Origin: Forficula auricularia
Taxonomy: Eukaryota; Arthropoda; Insecta; Dermaptera; Forficulidae
Direction of reading: 5' to 3'
Length of the DNA: 64,000 nt
Assembly (NCBI GenBank): GCA_024734495.1
Contig: JALMQS010000225.1
Coordinates: 17,181,397-17,245,396, forward strand
This document shows, in pieces, positions 52,090-63,420 of the stretch. A program made the translations under genes and the position numbers. The notes under the pieces were generated by a model. The model did not search any database. It saw nothing but the letters and a program-made list of their open reading frames with translations, and was not told the origin of the DNA. Numbering within the stretch: the first letter of the stretch is position 1; every line of letters begins with the position of its first letter.

Positions 52090-53085
52090 TTTATTTTTTT
52101 TAAGCACAATACCACTCCACATTTTTCGCAGGTGATGTCAGTGTATCCGTTGCAACCAGGAAGTTTGCATCTTGTTCTTTTTTCTTGAGAAACTTGATCA
52201 CATCGCACGTCTTTCGGTGGTATGTGCTGGGCATTTCCTCGCTATCTCTTAGTTTGAATATTCCGTTCTAATGAACTTGATGGTCTACCTCGTTTTTTCC
52301 ACATTACAGAGACAGTTAGCAACTACGCTTCTAAATGTTGACTGTTCCAATATTTCGGACTGCTTTCCTGTAATATCCAATATTTCGGACTGCTTTGCTG
52401 TCATAACCTTTTTATATAAAAGCCATGCATTTACCATAGCTAAATCCAACAAATGGTAAAACATTCGTAGGTACCATTTTCTACTCTTTAGTTTTATTTT
52501 GTATCTTCCTATAAAGCTCTCCATCGGGTCAACCCTTCCCATGTGACGATTGTATTCCCGAATAATATTGGGACACTCTATTTCAATGTGTTTGCCTCCT
52601 TTTTTTATCATATCTTTTGACAGTACCAACAGGCTGCTTGCCGGCATAAGTTGACAGGAGAGTAACACATTTATTATCCTTCCAAATAAGTAAGGACAAC
52701 TCAACCCCGTCGATGTAGGTAACATACTCAACTGAGCTACCACGCTTTTCCTTTTTTATTTCCTTTTCGGTAGGCAGTTTACAATTTGGGATTCTATTAC
52801 GTCGAATAGTTCCAAGAGAATATATTCCTCTTTTGGCAAGATATACCATTAGATCCAAAGTAGTGTAGTAATTATTACAATATAGTCTATAATTCTGCAT
52901 TGTAGGTATAATCCTAGATAAACAAACTACAATATTTACAGAAGCTCCAATATCAGGTTCGTCGTCCGGTCTTGTTTGAAGATTTTCTTGCCCAGAGTAC
53001 ATTTCAAAATGGTAGGCAAATCCACTCACACCCGCCAAAACAAAAAGTTTGAAACCCCATTTATGAGGTTTCATGGGCATATCAT
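52090..53085 (-). pseudogene. piggyBac-type transposase, C-terminal two thirds
   Basis: Frame 53080-52583 begins PMKPHKWGFKLFVLAGVSGF, the standard piggyBac core, then YCNNYYTTLDLMVYLAKRGI, where the usual Asp-Asn of the second catalytic motif reads Asn-Asn. After a frameshift near 52600, frame 52743-52285 gives YNRHMGRVDPMESFIGRY (third catalytic region, Asp kept) and the KWYLRMFYHLLDLAMVNAW helix. The Cys-rich tail (RCKLPGCNGYTDITCEKCG) lies at about 52200-52110. A 27-bp duplication at 52352-52405 repeats KQSEIL. N-terminal sequence continues at 54340-54545. Confidence 0.85.
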
Positions 53086-53089
53086 GCTC

Positions 53090-53256
53090 ACTGGGCTGGG
53101 AGAGTCTTGCTCATTTAAATCTTACTATATACCTATATTCTTTCTGTTTCTCATTTAAATGTTACTATATGTATGTATTCTTTCTGTTCGCTCATTTAAA
53201 TGTTATATATGTTATATACCTGTATTCTTTCTGTTTCTCATTTAAATGTTACTATA
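53090..53256. repeat. Short tandem repeat, about four 40-47 bp units
   Basis: Units containing CTCATTTAAATGTTACTATA and TATTCTTTCTGTT start near 53110, 53150, 53191 and 53238. They interrupt the piggyBac gene beside the mariner end. Confidence 0.8.
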
Positions 53257-54121
53257 CTAGGTGTATAACCTTAAATCCGCTGTTTTTTAGTCAAAAAAAC
53301 ACATGGTTTTTTCATAGAAAGCAAAATCAAATATATTCAAAGTACTTGCCGTCGCTACCTACACATTTCTCCCATCTCTCGGGCAATTTGTGGATACCAC
53401 GCCAAAAAAATCCCTTCTCTTTTGAGGCAAACCACTCATCAAGCCATTTTCGGACGTCTTCGTATGAATCGAAGTGCTGCTCAGCGAGCGCGTGGCCCAT
53501 TGACGAAAACAGGTGGTAGTCTGAAGGGGCCAAGTCTGGTGAATAAGCGGGATGGGGTAGCAGCTCCCAGTTGAGTGTCTCCATGTAGTTTTGGACCATT
53601 TTTGACGTGTGCGATGGTGCGTTGTCGTGGAGAAAAATCAGCTTTTCATGTCTTTGTTGATAATACGGTCTTTTTTCACGCAGAGCACGGTGCAATTTGA
53701 TCAGTTGTTGGTGGTAGCGGTCGGCGTTGACAGATTCACCAGGTTTCAACGTCTCATAGTAAACGATTCCCTGCTGATCCCACCAAACGCACAGCATCGT
53801 CTTCCGTCCGAAGCGATTTGGTCTTGAAAGATGTTGATGGTTGGCCGGGGTCAACCCATGATTTTTTGCGTTTAGGGTTTTCGAAATATACCCACTTTTC
53901 ATCGCCTGTCACAATCCGATGCAGGAACGACTTTCTTTTTTGTCTGTCAAGCAAGATTTCGCATGTGTTTTGGCGTCGCTCCATCTGCCTGTCGTTCAAT
54001 TCATGCGGCACCCATTTTCCGATCTTTTGAACCTTTCCCATAGCACGTAGCCGCTTAGAAATGGCTGGTTGAGTAACACCCAATTGCTCGGCAAGCATTT
54101 TCTGCGATTGCGTATCGTTGT
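53257..54121 (-). pseudogene. mariner transposase (DD34D), 5'-truncated
   Basis: Frames 54098-53754 and 53902-53327, shifted near 53850, encode a helix-turn-helix (LAEQLGVTQPAISKRLRAMG), TGDEKWVYFENPKRKKSW (first Asp), FLHDNAPSHTSKMVQNYM (second Asp) and AYSPDLAPSDYHLF (third Asp), exactly DD34D. The C-terminus is complete (stop at 53327). The left end is probably CTAGGTGTATAACC after TA at 53255-53256. The N-terminal ~100 residues and right TIR are missing. It lies inside the piggyBac gene. Confidence 0.85.
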
Positions 54122-54129
54122 TAACGCTT

Positions 54130-54340
54130 CGAGACTAAGATTTCTCTTAGACTCCTTTAGATCAAATCTAGAGATTTGAAATGACCGTGTATGTCGCCAC
54201 CAAATAACTCCCGCTTAACATAAAAAGAGAAGGGGGGATCTTAATTCCTTTGGTTAATTAATTAACCTGGATGAAGCGAATTAATCTCCTCTCGGTTTTT
54301 TATTATGCACGAGTCTCAATCCCCTTCCACTTTGAAGGAA
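54130..54340. other. Spacer between mariner and piggyBac N-terminal fragment
   Basis: No coding signal recognised. Confidence 0.4.
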
Positions 54341-54344
54341 TTAT

Positions 54345-54770
54345 TTAGAATTAATATATATAATCCCATCCAAGATAAAGCTGGTTCCAAAGGGATACTC
54401 GAAAATTTTTCGTTTAGGTGGTTAATAAGTGGTCGCAACTTGTGCAGTCTATCGTGGTTAGGATCGTCTTTAGGTAAGTGCTTGTTATTGTCGTTGAAAT
54501 GAATGTAACGTCTTATCTTTTCAAATTTATTTAAAGGCGTGACATTTCGAGGGTTGACTCACCTTGAAACTTTTCCGTACCCCTTATTGGGGAATATATT
54601 GAGCAGGTATTACTCCACTTCGGAAAGAAGGCGGCCGACAGACCATTTATTGACATTTTCACAGATGTTGGACAGTTTGGTTGGATGATATTTGGCAGAT
54701 GACAGTCCATCCAGTTTGTCGAAGGACTTTTTGACCTTCTGAATTTTTTTGTAATTTGATTTATCTATCA
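54345..54770 (-). pseudogene. piggyBac-type transposase, N-terminal fragment
   Basis: The minus-strand frame reads LNKFEKIRRYIHFNDNNKHL, then KDDPNHDRLHKLRPLINHLN and EKFSSIPLEPALS, the conserved piggyBac region before the first catalytic Asp. Further upstream (to 54770) a charged frame with stops may be the start. It fits directly before PMKPHKWG at 53085, with about 20 residues lost, so it is very likely the same gene split by the tandem repeat and mariner. Confidence 0.7.
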
Positions 54771-54890
54771 TTTTTTATCTTGTTTAGCTTCTTCAAGAGT
54801 GTGCTCAACTGTAAAAAATTGTCTTATTAAATTATATATTTCTTGATATGGTGATATATAGTAGATAAAGTAACAATAACTAATGATAAA

Positions 54891-55612
54891 AACAGAGATG
54901 ATAAAATATACCCTTTTCATGGCACCTTATTTTGCCTGTGACAAATAAATGTTTCCAAAACAGGCAAAAGGTCTAAATTTTGTAAGATAGTTATATCAAA
55001 CATTACGTCCCCAAAATGAAAGTCTGGGTATATAGATTTTATGAAAAGTAACAAAATAAATTACCAAGTTGTGTAATTATTTTGTTAATATTTTAAACTT
55101 TCTCGTTGCCTGAAACCCTCTTATAGCAGTGAGTTTTTCGTCAATTCTCTATTACCTTATGTTTATTATATATATATCCTATCATTATATCTGGTATAAT
55201 GTTCATGCATTTCATTTACTTTTGTGAATTCTAAATACCGTGGTAAACAGAGATGATAAAATATACCCTTTTCATGGCACCTTATTTTGCCTGTGTCAAA
55301 TAAATGTTTCCAAAACAGACAAAAGGTCTTAATTTTGTAAGATAGTTATATCAAACATTACGTCCCCGAAATGAAAGTCTGGGTATATAGATTTTACGAA
55401 AAGTAACAAAATAAATTACCAAGTTGTGTAATTATTTTGTTAATATTTTAAACTTTCTCGTTCCCTGAAACCCTGTTATAGGCAGTGAGTTTTTCGTCAA
55501 TTCTCTATTTCCTTATGTATATTATATATATATATATATATATCCTATCATTATATCTGGTATAATGTTCATGCATTTCATTTACTATTGTGAATTCTAA
55601 ATACCGTGGTAA
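54891..55612. repeat. 354-bp tandem duplication
   Basis: AACAGAGATGATAAAATATA starts at 54891 and again at 55245. The two units are about 97% identical, differing by SNPs and the length of a TA microsatellite (55170 versus 55523). No ORF. It may be a satellite seed or a local replication-slippage duplication. Confidence 0.9.
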
Positions 55613-55699
55613 TTCCATGTGATACAATTTGTAGACAAAGCTCATTCTTTTTAAGTACAGGAAATCACTTACATTCAAAAAAACCTTATATATCTATCT

Positions 55700-56230
55700 G
55701 TATAAAAGAGCTAATAGCGCTTTTAACGTGTCGTATTTCCTCTTGAGTGACATCAGTAGTTTCTTTGATAAAACGGAATCTTATAGGTCGACAACGGGTG
55801 AATTGAGCCTGTTCTCTCCTATGTTAGATCTTAAGTAATTCTTTACTCTCTTTAGCGCTGAAAACGACCGTTCTGCTGAGCCGTTTGACGCTGGTGTACA
55901 CAACAGCATTCGGAACGCAATTCCTACGTTTGGATAAATGTGCTTATGTAAATGGAGCAGCAATCCAACGTAAAAACTCTTAGTAATTTTAATGAGAATG
56001 TTAAGCGATATTTGTTTAGCCAGAGATTGTGATTGCATACTTGTATGATATTTGTAATGCCTGTTGTAGATCCCTTGTGATCTTTTTAGGTTGAAAAAAA
56101 GACTCCGCAACCAGGGCCCCCAGACCGGTTGGGCCCCTAGGCCCGGGCCTTGTGGGCCTAGGCGGAAATCCAGCACTACCGATGGATGAATCAAATTGAG
56201 TCCCAATATATATCCTTTCAATTGAATCAA
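55700..56230 (-). pseudogene. hAT transposase C-terminal dimerisation domain
   Basis: The frame contains IYPNVGIAFRMLLCTPASNG, then SAERSFSALKRVKNYLRSNI and GENRLN, the conserved hAT C-terminal dimerisation region. Upstream in the frame is a G/P-rich segment (LGPQGPGLGAQPVWGP) encoded by the GC patch at 56110-56170, probably foreign. It is a different hAT family from the 8-kb fragment. No catalytic part is present. Confidence 0.75.
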
Positions 56231-56239
56231 TCCTTTTAA

Positions 56240-56835
56240 TATATTTCGAATCCAATTATAAATGTTTTAGTAAAATAGTTTTTTATTAGTGATATTATTT
56301 TTTGACATATTAAATGATTTAAAAAATATGAATTTTTAATTCGAATTTGAACAAATAAAATTTTTATGAAAATTTATAATTAAAGGATCGAAAAACAAAA
56401 TATATTACAAATATTAATATTTAATTGGGTGGATACAATTTTAAACAGAACATTTTAATTTTTAATTAGGTCTTGAAAATCTAAATTGACACCTTACAAA
56501 TGGTGGCAAATTTGAAATTTGTTATTTCAGAAAACATAATTTTATTTTACGAAATATCAATAGCTGTCGCATTTACAATATTTTGCACGCCAGCCATGAT
56601 GCTTCTTCCGCAGTGTTGCCTACACAACCGCTGTGTCTGCTGCCACTTTGGCGCAAATTAAAACTTGAATTACACCATTCCGGTGCACAGTTCCTTGATA
56701 ATCGAGGTGTCAGAATTCCCCCGGGCTCCCCTATATAGTATAGTACTCCACCTGTGTATCTATGACTTATAAATATACTTAACACAATTTTAATTATTTA
56801 TATTGAATTAAATTTCAATTTGATAATTAAAGTAA
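56240..56835. other. AT-rich DNA with a GC-richer island
   Basis: 56580-56730 is GC-richer and carries a 70-codon minus-strand frame (56785-56573) without recognisable domains. Nothing else seen. Confidence 0.4.
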
Positions 56836-59290
56836 ATGCCCCTAAAGCGGACACTCTTAAGCAAAATTGATCAATTGACCAAGAATATCTCCCTTATTTC
56901 TCATCTGAGATAATTGAAATCGCGTGAACGTTAGCAGCAGAGATTGGCCTCACTGTTCCATGAGTTAATTTTCATTCATGTACTTAAGGTTAAAATATTT
57001 GTCAAAATTAGTAACAAGTTGCCAAAATACCCTAAAGCGGACACCCAAATCATGAAAATTCACAAAGCGGACATAGCCTTACCATAAAGCGGACACATAC
57101 TTTTTCTTTCTTTAGATTCATTAGGGCTACTTATTTCTAAGGCAAAAAGAAAACATACCATTGTAAAAGAAATTTAAGATTTAATGAACACCAAAAATAC
57201 ATGCATCTGGTAAAATCACCCTATATCTAAGTAATCACAAAAAATTTTCCAGATCGGGCACTGAGTAGATTTCACGACGAGTGCTGAATTTTGTCGGTGT
57301 CCTTATGTGCCCCAAGATTTAATTCCACTCATAGAAGCAGATGTCCTCCCTCTCTGGCCATTTCCAAAGAAGGCCGTTTCTCGCCATGGCTTTCACTTTC
57401 GCTCCATCTTCTACAATTTCCGTGATGATACCGGCGAAAATAGCGTCATCGTATTTCACGGCTACATATTCTCCTACCTCCCTTTTTGCCGGTTGAAGGG
57501 CACAAGCACCTTCGGGTTCAGACCCATTTTCTATTTGCCATTCTCCCTCAGAGCTTGAACCTGAATATTTTACGTCATCCTCACTTTCACCGTCGCTTTC
57601 ATAGACACTCCTCCTCCGTACCACTTCCTTTTTCATCTTTCCTTAGTTTCTTTAGACGATTTACTTCCTCCTTCGCGATTTTTTTTCTTCTCTTGTTTTA
57701 CGTGCGTCCTCTTGTCGTTTAAGCAACGCGTTTTTCTTCTCTTCCTTTTTTTGCAGATACTGGCGAGCTTCTGGTGATGATATCACTGCAGGCATACGGA
57801 CCTTACTAGTAGACGGTTGGCTGGTGGTTTTTTTGTGGAATAATTTGTTCTTCTTGAAAGGTGAAGGCACTAAGTCCGAAACGGCTGGTGCTAGCTCAAC
57901 TAGATCGAAAACGCCTGGGTTTAGTTTGTTTCTTGCTGCATGCTCGGTATCAGTAGTTGATGCTTGGAAGCTTGACTCAACAAAATATTGTCCGCGGTTC
58001 TCAGTTTGTGTAGCTTCAAAGTGCACGCACAGTAGCCACAAACCATAAAGTGATTTCTCTTCGCAAGCCCCATGCCATTGCGAACCATTGTTTTTTTGAA
58101 ACTGCCCTACTTTCCGTAGGCCTATTTTCTCTTCAAGCTGTTTGAGAAAACTGTCTGCCAAGGCGGGCGATTTCGGTTGAACATCAGCTTCTTGTTCAGT
58201 GCTCAATGGTATCTCTACAGCGAAACGATTCCATGGCACAAGGCCACATTTTTTGAATCCATTCCTGAGCGATTCTTTATTAAATTCTTTTAGAGCCTCA
58301 TCTAATAGAGGGCAAAATTCGACCTTCTTCATTTCTCTAAAATCATTAGAAAGTCGCCACTCTTGTACCTTTTTCTTCCACTGCACTTTTAAACCTTTGA
58401 ATACAGACACATCCATGGGTTGAATTAAATGCGTTGAGTTTGGGTAAAGGGCGACCAATATGATGCCATTAGCGGAACAAAACTCTGCAAGGTCTAGTGA
58501 AAGGTGGGAGACATGGCCGTCCAGGAAAAAAATTACCGGAAGTTTTATAACCAGCTAAGGCTGGAAATAGTTGGCTGTGTACTCGTACATTGTTTCCTGA
58601 GTCATCCAACCATTTTCACTTTTGCCAATGGTCCAGTTGTCGGGAAGCTGGAAGCCAGCTGTTCCTTGTATCGGAAAACGGCCATTGGAGGGGCGAATTC
58701 TCCCTGGGCATTAGCATTTAGCAGAACTGTGATATTTTCTTTTTCGTCGTTTGAGTTGGCTAGGTACACGAATTTACTTCCCCGCTCTGCCAACACTTTC
58801 CCCCCCTTAGGGTTCAAGAAAAATGCAGACTCATCTGCATTGAAGACGCGGCGTGGGTCATTTAAAATATGGAAATGACCGTTCTCAATCAAATATTTCT
58901 CCACTTCAGCGAACCAGTTGTGGATTTGACCAATACTGACCCTGGCCCTGCTTTTCGTCAAGTTTTGGTACAGGCGCAGGGATAAAATTTTGTGGCGCTT
59001 CATAAATCCTTCGTACCAGTTCCTACTTCCTTCACACTTTATGTTGAGAGCCGTTTTATATTTCATCACAGAGGCCATAAATGTCTCTTTAGACAAAGGA
59101 AAGCCGGCTTTGGCCATATCAATCACCCAATTGGCAAGAAAGCGTTCTTGTGGTTCTGTGAACACAGGTCTCCTTCCAATCGGCTGAACTTTACCGGATC
59201 TTTTATTATGCAGCATTAAAGTGGTCCGCGGTATGTTGTGCTTCTTTGAGGCAGACTTTACTGACATGCCTTCTTCTATGTCTTTAAGGG

Positions 59291-60173
59291 TGAAGGATCT
59301 GGCGTGCTGCTCGAATGTCTAGACAATCGCGTCGGCGAGCTTGGCGGTGGTGTCCAGTGGAGTCTCTGGTTGGCCCCGAATGATTGCCTGGACGTGGGTT
59401 GGCAGGCGCTGGAGCCAGAGGGACCGAATGAGGTTTTCCGGCATGCTCGATGGGGCCGCCAGCGTTCTCATTGAGCGGAGTAGGTCGGATGGCTTGCGGT
59501 CGCCCAGTGGTTCAGCCTCGAGGAGGCGGCGGAGGTTTTGTTCCTCCGTCGGTGATAGGCGGTCGATCAAGGTCTGCTTGATCGCCTTGTATTTATCCGA
59601 GTCTGGAGGCTGATCGATGATGTCGGCGACCAGGGCGATCTCTTTGAAGTTGAGGTTGGACAGGACGTGCAGGTATTGGGTCTCGTCCTGTGTGATGCCG
59701 GCCAACTTGAATTGGGCTTCTATGACGCTGAACCATGTCCGAGGCCTGTCTTGCCAAAACGGAATTGTTTTGACGCTTACGCGGTTGATGTCCTCGGTCA
59801 TGGTGGCGTCTGCTTGAGTTTCCGGTCTAGGAAGAGCTGGTCGCGGAAGGCACGGGTTTCGGTTCGCGGTTGCGTTTTAATCGTTCTTAGTGCGGGGTCA
59901 CCACTGAAGGATCTGCATGAGCTGGAGGGATATTTCGGGGCGAAATAATACTCAAACAAAGCTTCCTTTAATAATATCTTTATTTACAAATAGTAAGGAA
60001 ATATGTACAGGTTGTTCGAACTGGTCTCGAAAGTTTTTTTGTGTCGCTAGAAAGGACGCTGGTGTAGTACCGGTGCTGTGCGTATCGCTTCCGTCAGCTT
60101 GGTGGCGCTGGGGTGTTCACCTGAGCTCCCGCGCTCTCTTGAAGTCTTATTGTGGGTCAATATGTTCCCCACA
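59291..60173 (-). mobile_element. Internally deleted gypsy element with AGGG target duplication
   Basis: AGGG flanks both sides (59287-59290 and 60174-60177). On the minus strand the 5' LTR spans 60173-59904, starting TGTGGGGAACATATT and ending ATCCTTCA. It is followed by the primer-binding-type sequence TGGTGACCCCG (59903-59893), then gag. The far end retains only the last ~20 bp of the 3' LTR (GCCAGATCCTTCA). Removing it joins KEAL to KDIEEG of the Tigger gene in frame. Pol and most of the 3' LTR are lost. Confidence 0.85.
59319..59801 (-). CDS. gypsy gag N-terminal region, truncated
   Basis: The ATG at 59801 follows the LTR and primer site by about 90 bp. The 160-residue frame shows the insect gypsy gag pattern: IPFWQDRPRTWFSVIEAQFK, LAGITQDETQYLHVLSNL, RLSPTEEQNLRRLLEAEPLG and RKPSDLLRSMRTLA, then LWLQRLPTHVQAII. 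No zinc knuckle remains; the frame ends at the deletion. GC-rich compared with its surroundings, indicating recent arrival. Confidence 0.8.
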   Translation of the reverse strand: MTEDINRVSVKTIPFWQDRPRTWFSVIEAQFKLAGITQDETQYLHVLSNLNFKEIALVADIIDQPPDSDKYKAIKQTLIDRLSPTEEQNLRRLLEAEPLGDRKPSDLLRSMRTLAAPSSMPENLIRSLWLQRLPTHVQAIIRGQPETPLDTTAKLADAIV

Positions 60174-60419
60174 AGGGCTTCTTTCATCATTCCCTTATCA
60201 TAATTGAAAAGCTTTTTAGGCATATTTATCGATCTGAAACAAGTAAAAAAGAAATAAATTAACATCCTAGCCATAATTTCAGAGGTGACCTTAAGGCGGA
60301 CACAACAAAATCGGAAAGCGGGCACACTGAGTCCGATTTGCGGTTGACATTTTTATCAAGAAACGAAAAGAGGGCACCCATGTCCGCTTTATGAAAGTAT
60401 AATAACATAGTGACCCGTT

Positions 60420-61555
60420 ACTTTATTAATCAAAATAATAATGTAAACATCAGTCTGTCAAATGCTTTGGCTTGAAATAAGTAAATAATATAATAAAGTT
60501 ATACTTTCTTTTCTTAAAATGTCAAATAATTTAATAACAAATATTAGCAATTGAGAATAGAACTTATATATTGCTGAAATACAGAGAAAATCACTTTTTC
60601 AAATTTTTTTCTTCAAACGTGACCTGTGTAAGCCATGGATTTAAAATCTGACATTGCAATCTTTTAGTAAAAAAAATTCCAATAGAAAGAATATCCGGTC
60701 TCTGCTAATTACTAACTTAAGAGTAATGACTTTATAAATTAAAATTTTAATTTAAGATTTAAAATTATTTGCCATTGTTTTTGTTAACATTTCTGTCCTA
60801 ATTTTGTGAATATAAAAGACAAATGCCGATATTAGTAGCTTTAAGAAATTACAATAGAAATTCGAGAGAGATGGTCTACTACTAGATCCAACATAATAAA
60901 AATAATCCTCTTGAATTTCTATAATTAACTAATTTTGTGATAATGTTTTCCTGTTATTTCTAGTTTGGGTACCTACATCCTGGTGTATTTTATCATTTTT
61001 TATATATTACTATTATTGTTATTATTAAGTAATGTTTGTATTATAATTAACTCTAAATTAAATCAAACAAAAATTTATATTTAAAATTATAATCCCAAAA
61101 ATGATCAATATGTATATTAAAATTTAATTATTTAATGATGTACCTATATATTTATACAAAAAATTGTATTTTGTAAAGTATTTGTATAATAAAATAATAA
61201 TTATATATTTATTTGTATAGAGATTTGTCAAGCTAATAAAATGTTAAATTAAAAAAAAATATATACCTATATATTTGTTTTCATTATTAATCATTAACAG
61301 GTGGACCCCGACAAGGAACGATTTTCCAATTGCAGAAATCATTTAAGACAATGATTCTTCATGATCTTAAATATTTTTAATTTTGAGGAGAAAAATGTAG
61401 AAAAAAAATGCGGTTCTTAACAAGATATGAATTTCCTAAAGTATTTCCTCGTTTAGTTGTAACTAAATAAGATAATAATTATTTTATACCTTTTAGTATA
61501 TTTTATTTGTTGCATTTAATTTTTTGAAGTCGGTTTTTATTTTTTTTAACTCGAA
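60420..61555. other. Long AT-rich non-coding stretch
   Basis: No coding or structural signal recognised apart from poly-A/T runs. Confidence 0.5.
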
Positions 61556-61861
61556 TATCAGCAAAAGGGCAATTCTACCGTAACTGTGGCGCCGCGATCT
61601 GACGATGGATTCTTATAGTACTCTCCAAAATAAGACGAAAATGAAGAATACCATTTTTCGAAATTTCGCTTAGTTTTCGAGATATCCAGTTTAAAAAAAT
61701 ACTGTTTTTTTTTTTTTTTTTTATTTTTCAACTGTTTATTTATAGAAACCACGGAAACCATAGTATCACGGGTTCTCTTGACTACGCTACTGACGACGAA
61801 TTCTTTTAGAAAAAGAATAATAATTAAGAAATAATTAGTAAATACCCAAAAAAATCGAATA

Positions 61862-62200
61862 TGTATAATTTTTAAGAAAAAATAAAACCAACTTCAAAAA
61901 AATTAAATGCAACAAATAAAATACACTAAAAGGTATAAAATAATTATTAACTTATTTAGTTACAACTAAACTACGTAATATTAACATGAAATTACTTTTT
62001 GTACTCGGTGCCAATTCGATTCATAAAAGGTATATGTTTGGCACCGACTTCAAAAAGTAATTTCATGTTAATATTTCGTAGTATAGTTGTAACTAAATAA
62101 GTTAATAATTATTTTATACCTTTTAGTGTATTTTATTTGTTGCATTTAATTTTTTGAAGTTGGTTTTATTTTTTCTTAAAAATTATTTTTATTTTTCTCT
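61862..62200. repeat. Near-perfect inverted repeat, inner arms of ~145 bp
   Basis: Arms 61862-62010 and 62045-62200 are about 97% complementary, containing AACCAACTTCAAAAA, ACACTAAAAGGTATAAAATA and AGTCGGTGCCAA. They could fold into a very long hairpin. The motif TTGAAGTCGGTT also occurs alone at 61527 and 62526. Confidence 0.85.
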
Positions 62201-62554
62201 TTTTAGTGATGTTATTAATTACTTTTAATAGTGATCATATCATCAGAACTTGACCAAATTAATATGGCACCATCCCTAAAATACCCCCTTTCCGATAAAA
62301 AAAGAATCATCGAAATCGGTTCATAAACAATGAGCAAACCTAACAAAAAAGGTCTAATACCTATGAAAAAAAACGAAAAAAAAAATGGGACCAATCGGAA
62401 ACTAGACTGGACCCAATGCAAATTTTTTTTTTTCAAAATCGGTTCACAATTGGCGGAGATATGAGGTAACATAGGCACAAAAAAAAAAAAAAAAATTTCA
62501 GTCCAATAGAGAACCTCCTCCTTTTTTGAAGTCGGTTAAAAAGTGGTTGCCGGT

Positions 62555-62610
62555 TAGGTTAAGATATATTCAGTTCGGCTCGGTTCGGTCGAGCCGAACT
62601 GATCTTAACC
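62555..62610. repeat. Compound GC hairpin
   Basis: Stem AGTTCGGCTCG/CGAGCCGAACT (62572-62582/62590-62600), capped by GTTCGGT and extended by GGTTAAGAT/ATCTTAACC, with a bulge. Confidence 0.8.
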
Positions 62611-62969
62611 GAACTTTCCAAAGTTTGAACGGGAACCCATTTTTTTTATCGAAATGAACCGAGATGATGAATAGAACCGAACCTATGAAAAGTTCTAAAA
62701 ATGAAAATTGCCAACACCCACTGGCGCCACAGGGAACCCGTGATACTACGGTTTCCGTGGTTTCTATAAAAAAACAATTGAAAAATAAAATAAAATAAAT
62801 ACAAAAAAACAGTATTTTTTAAACTCGATATCTCGAAAAATGGTATTCTTCATTTTCGTCCCATTTTGGTGAGTACTACAAGAATCCATCGTCAGATCGC
62901 GGCGCCACAGTTACCGTAGAATCCCCAGAAAAAAGGTAATTATATAATATAAATAATTAATTGACTAAG

Positions 62970-63075
62970 GGCCGATTTATCTGTCGAATAAAGTTTATTC
63001 GATGGATAACAATATTTTCAATTTCCCATTGGTCAGATACTTAGATGTTATCTGTCGAATAAAGCCGCTAATTGA
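62970..63075. repeat. Palindrome and duplicated ATCTGTCGAATAAAG motif
   Basis: TCGAATAAAGTTTATTCGA at 62984-63002 is palindromic around a single central base. ATCTGTCGAATAAAG occurs at 62978 and 63052. It may be a MITE end (GGGCCGATTTATC). Confidence 0.6.
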
Positions 63076-63420
63076 AGAATAAAGTTAGTTATGCTTCTTG
63101 TTAAGATTTAACTATGACACTTTGAGGTTATGTGGTGTGTCATTTGACAGTTAGGTAAGTAGTTTGTGCATACTGATCTACATATTTTTCATTTTGTTTA
63201 TTATTATAATATATATCTCATGCACGCACGTTCTAATGGATATTTTTGTGCAAATCGACGACGCAGCGATTGAAGAGGAAAGTTTATAATCACAACACAA
63301 TTTATTTATCCAGGCAGGAAGCAAATAACACAAATAACCTCAGCAAATAAAACAAACAACAAACAATTATTTTTACTAAATAAAAACAAACAAATAATTA
63401 AATATGAATATTACTAGGAG

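Larger units (their letters stand above)
57319..60220 (-). pseudogene. pogo/Tigger (CENP-B/JRK-like) transposase, interrupted by an LTR remnant
   Basis: It starts MPKKLFNYDKGMMKEAL at about 60220; the pipsqueak helix-turn-helix continues after the insertion (KDIEEGMSVKSASKKHN). Next come the CENP-B-type helix-turn-helix (EPQERFLANWVIDMAKAGFP, NWYEGFMKRHKILSLR), the core motifs FNADESAFFLNPKGG (first Asp), FFLDGHVSHLSLDLAE (second Asp) and NSTHLIQPMDVSVFKGLK (third Asp), a K/E-rich region, and a small C-terminal domain (GEYVAVKYDDAIFAGIITE...WKWPEREDICFYEW). One frameshift near 58600, a stop near 58555 and one shift near 57660 break it. This superfamily uses TA targets and has been domesticated repeatedly (CENP-B, JRK). 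Confidence 0.85.
56838..60392 (-). mobile_element. pogo/Tigger-type DNA transposon with AAAGCGGACA end repeats
   Basis: CCCTAAAGCGGACAC occurs near the left end (56840, 57036), with further CAAAGCGGACA/TAAAGCGGACA at about 57065 and 57091. At the right end the inverse TGTCCGCTTTAT lies at 60380-60391, with direct GGCGGACAC/AGCGGGCACAC copies at about 60294 and 60315. The exact TIR boundary is uncertain. The transposase gene fills 57319-60220, interrupted by a gypsy remnant. Confidence 0.65.
61563..62925. mobile_element. Large inverted-repeat (fold-back) element, outer arms
   Basis: Outer arms at about 61563-61780 and 62722-62925 are inverted copies, sharing GTGGCGCCGCGATCTGACGA, GAAACCACGGAAACC and an A/T-rich stretch. 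About 940 bp lie between and contain a second, independent inverted repeat and a GC hairpin. No gene was recognised; an 87-codon frame at 62478-62215 has no domain. Confidence 0.75.

Noticed and set aside
56100..56175. G/P-rich protein segment as part of the hAT transposase
   Set aside because: Encoded by an isolated GC-rich patch with local palindromes (CCCCTAGGCCCGGG); more likely inserted or low-complexity DNA than a genuine domain.
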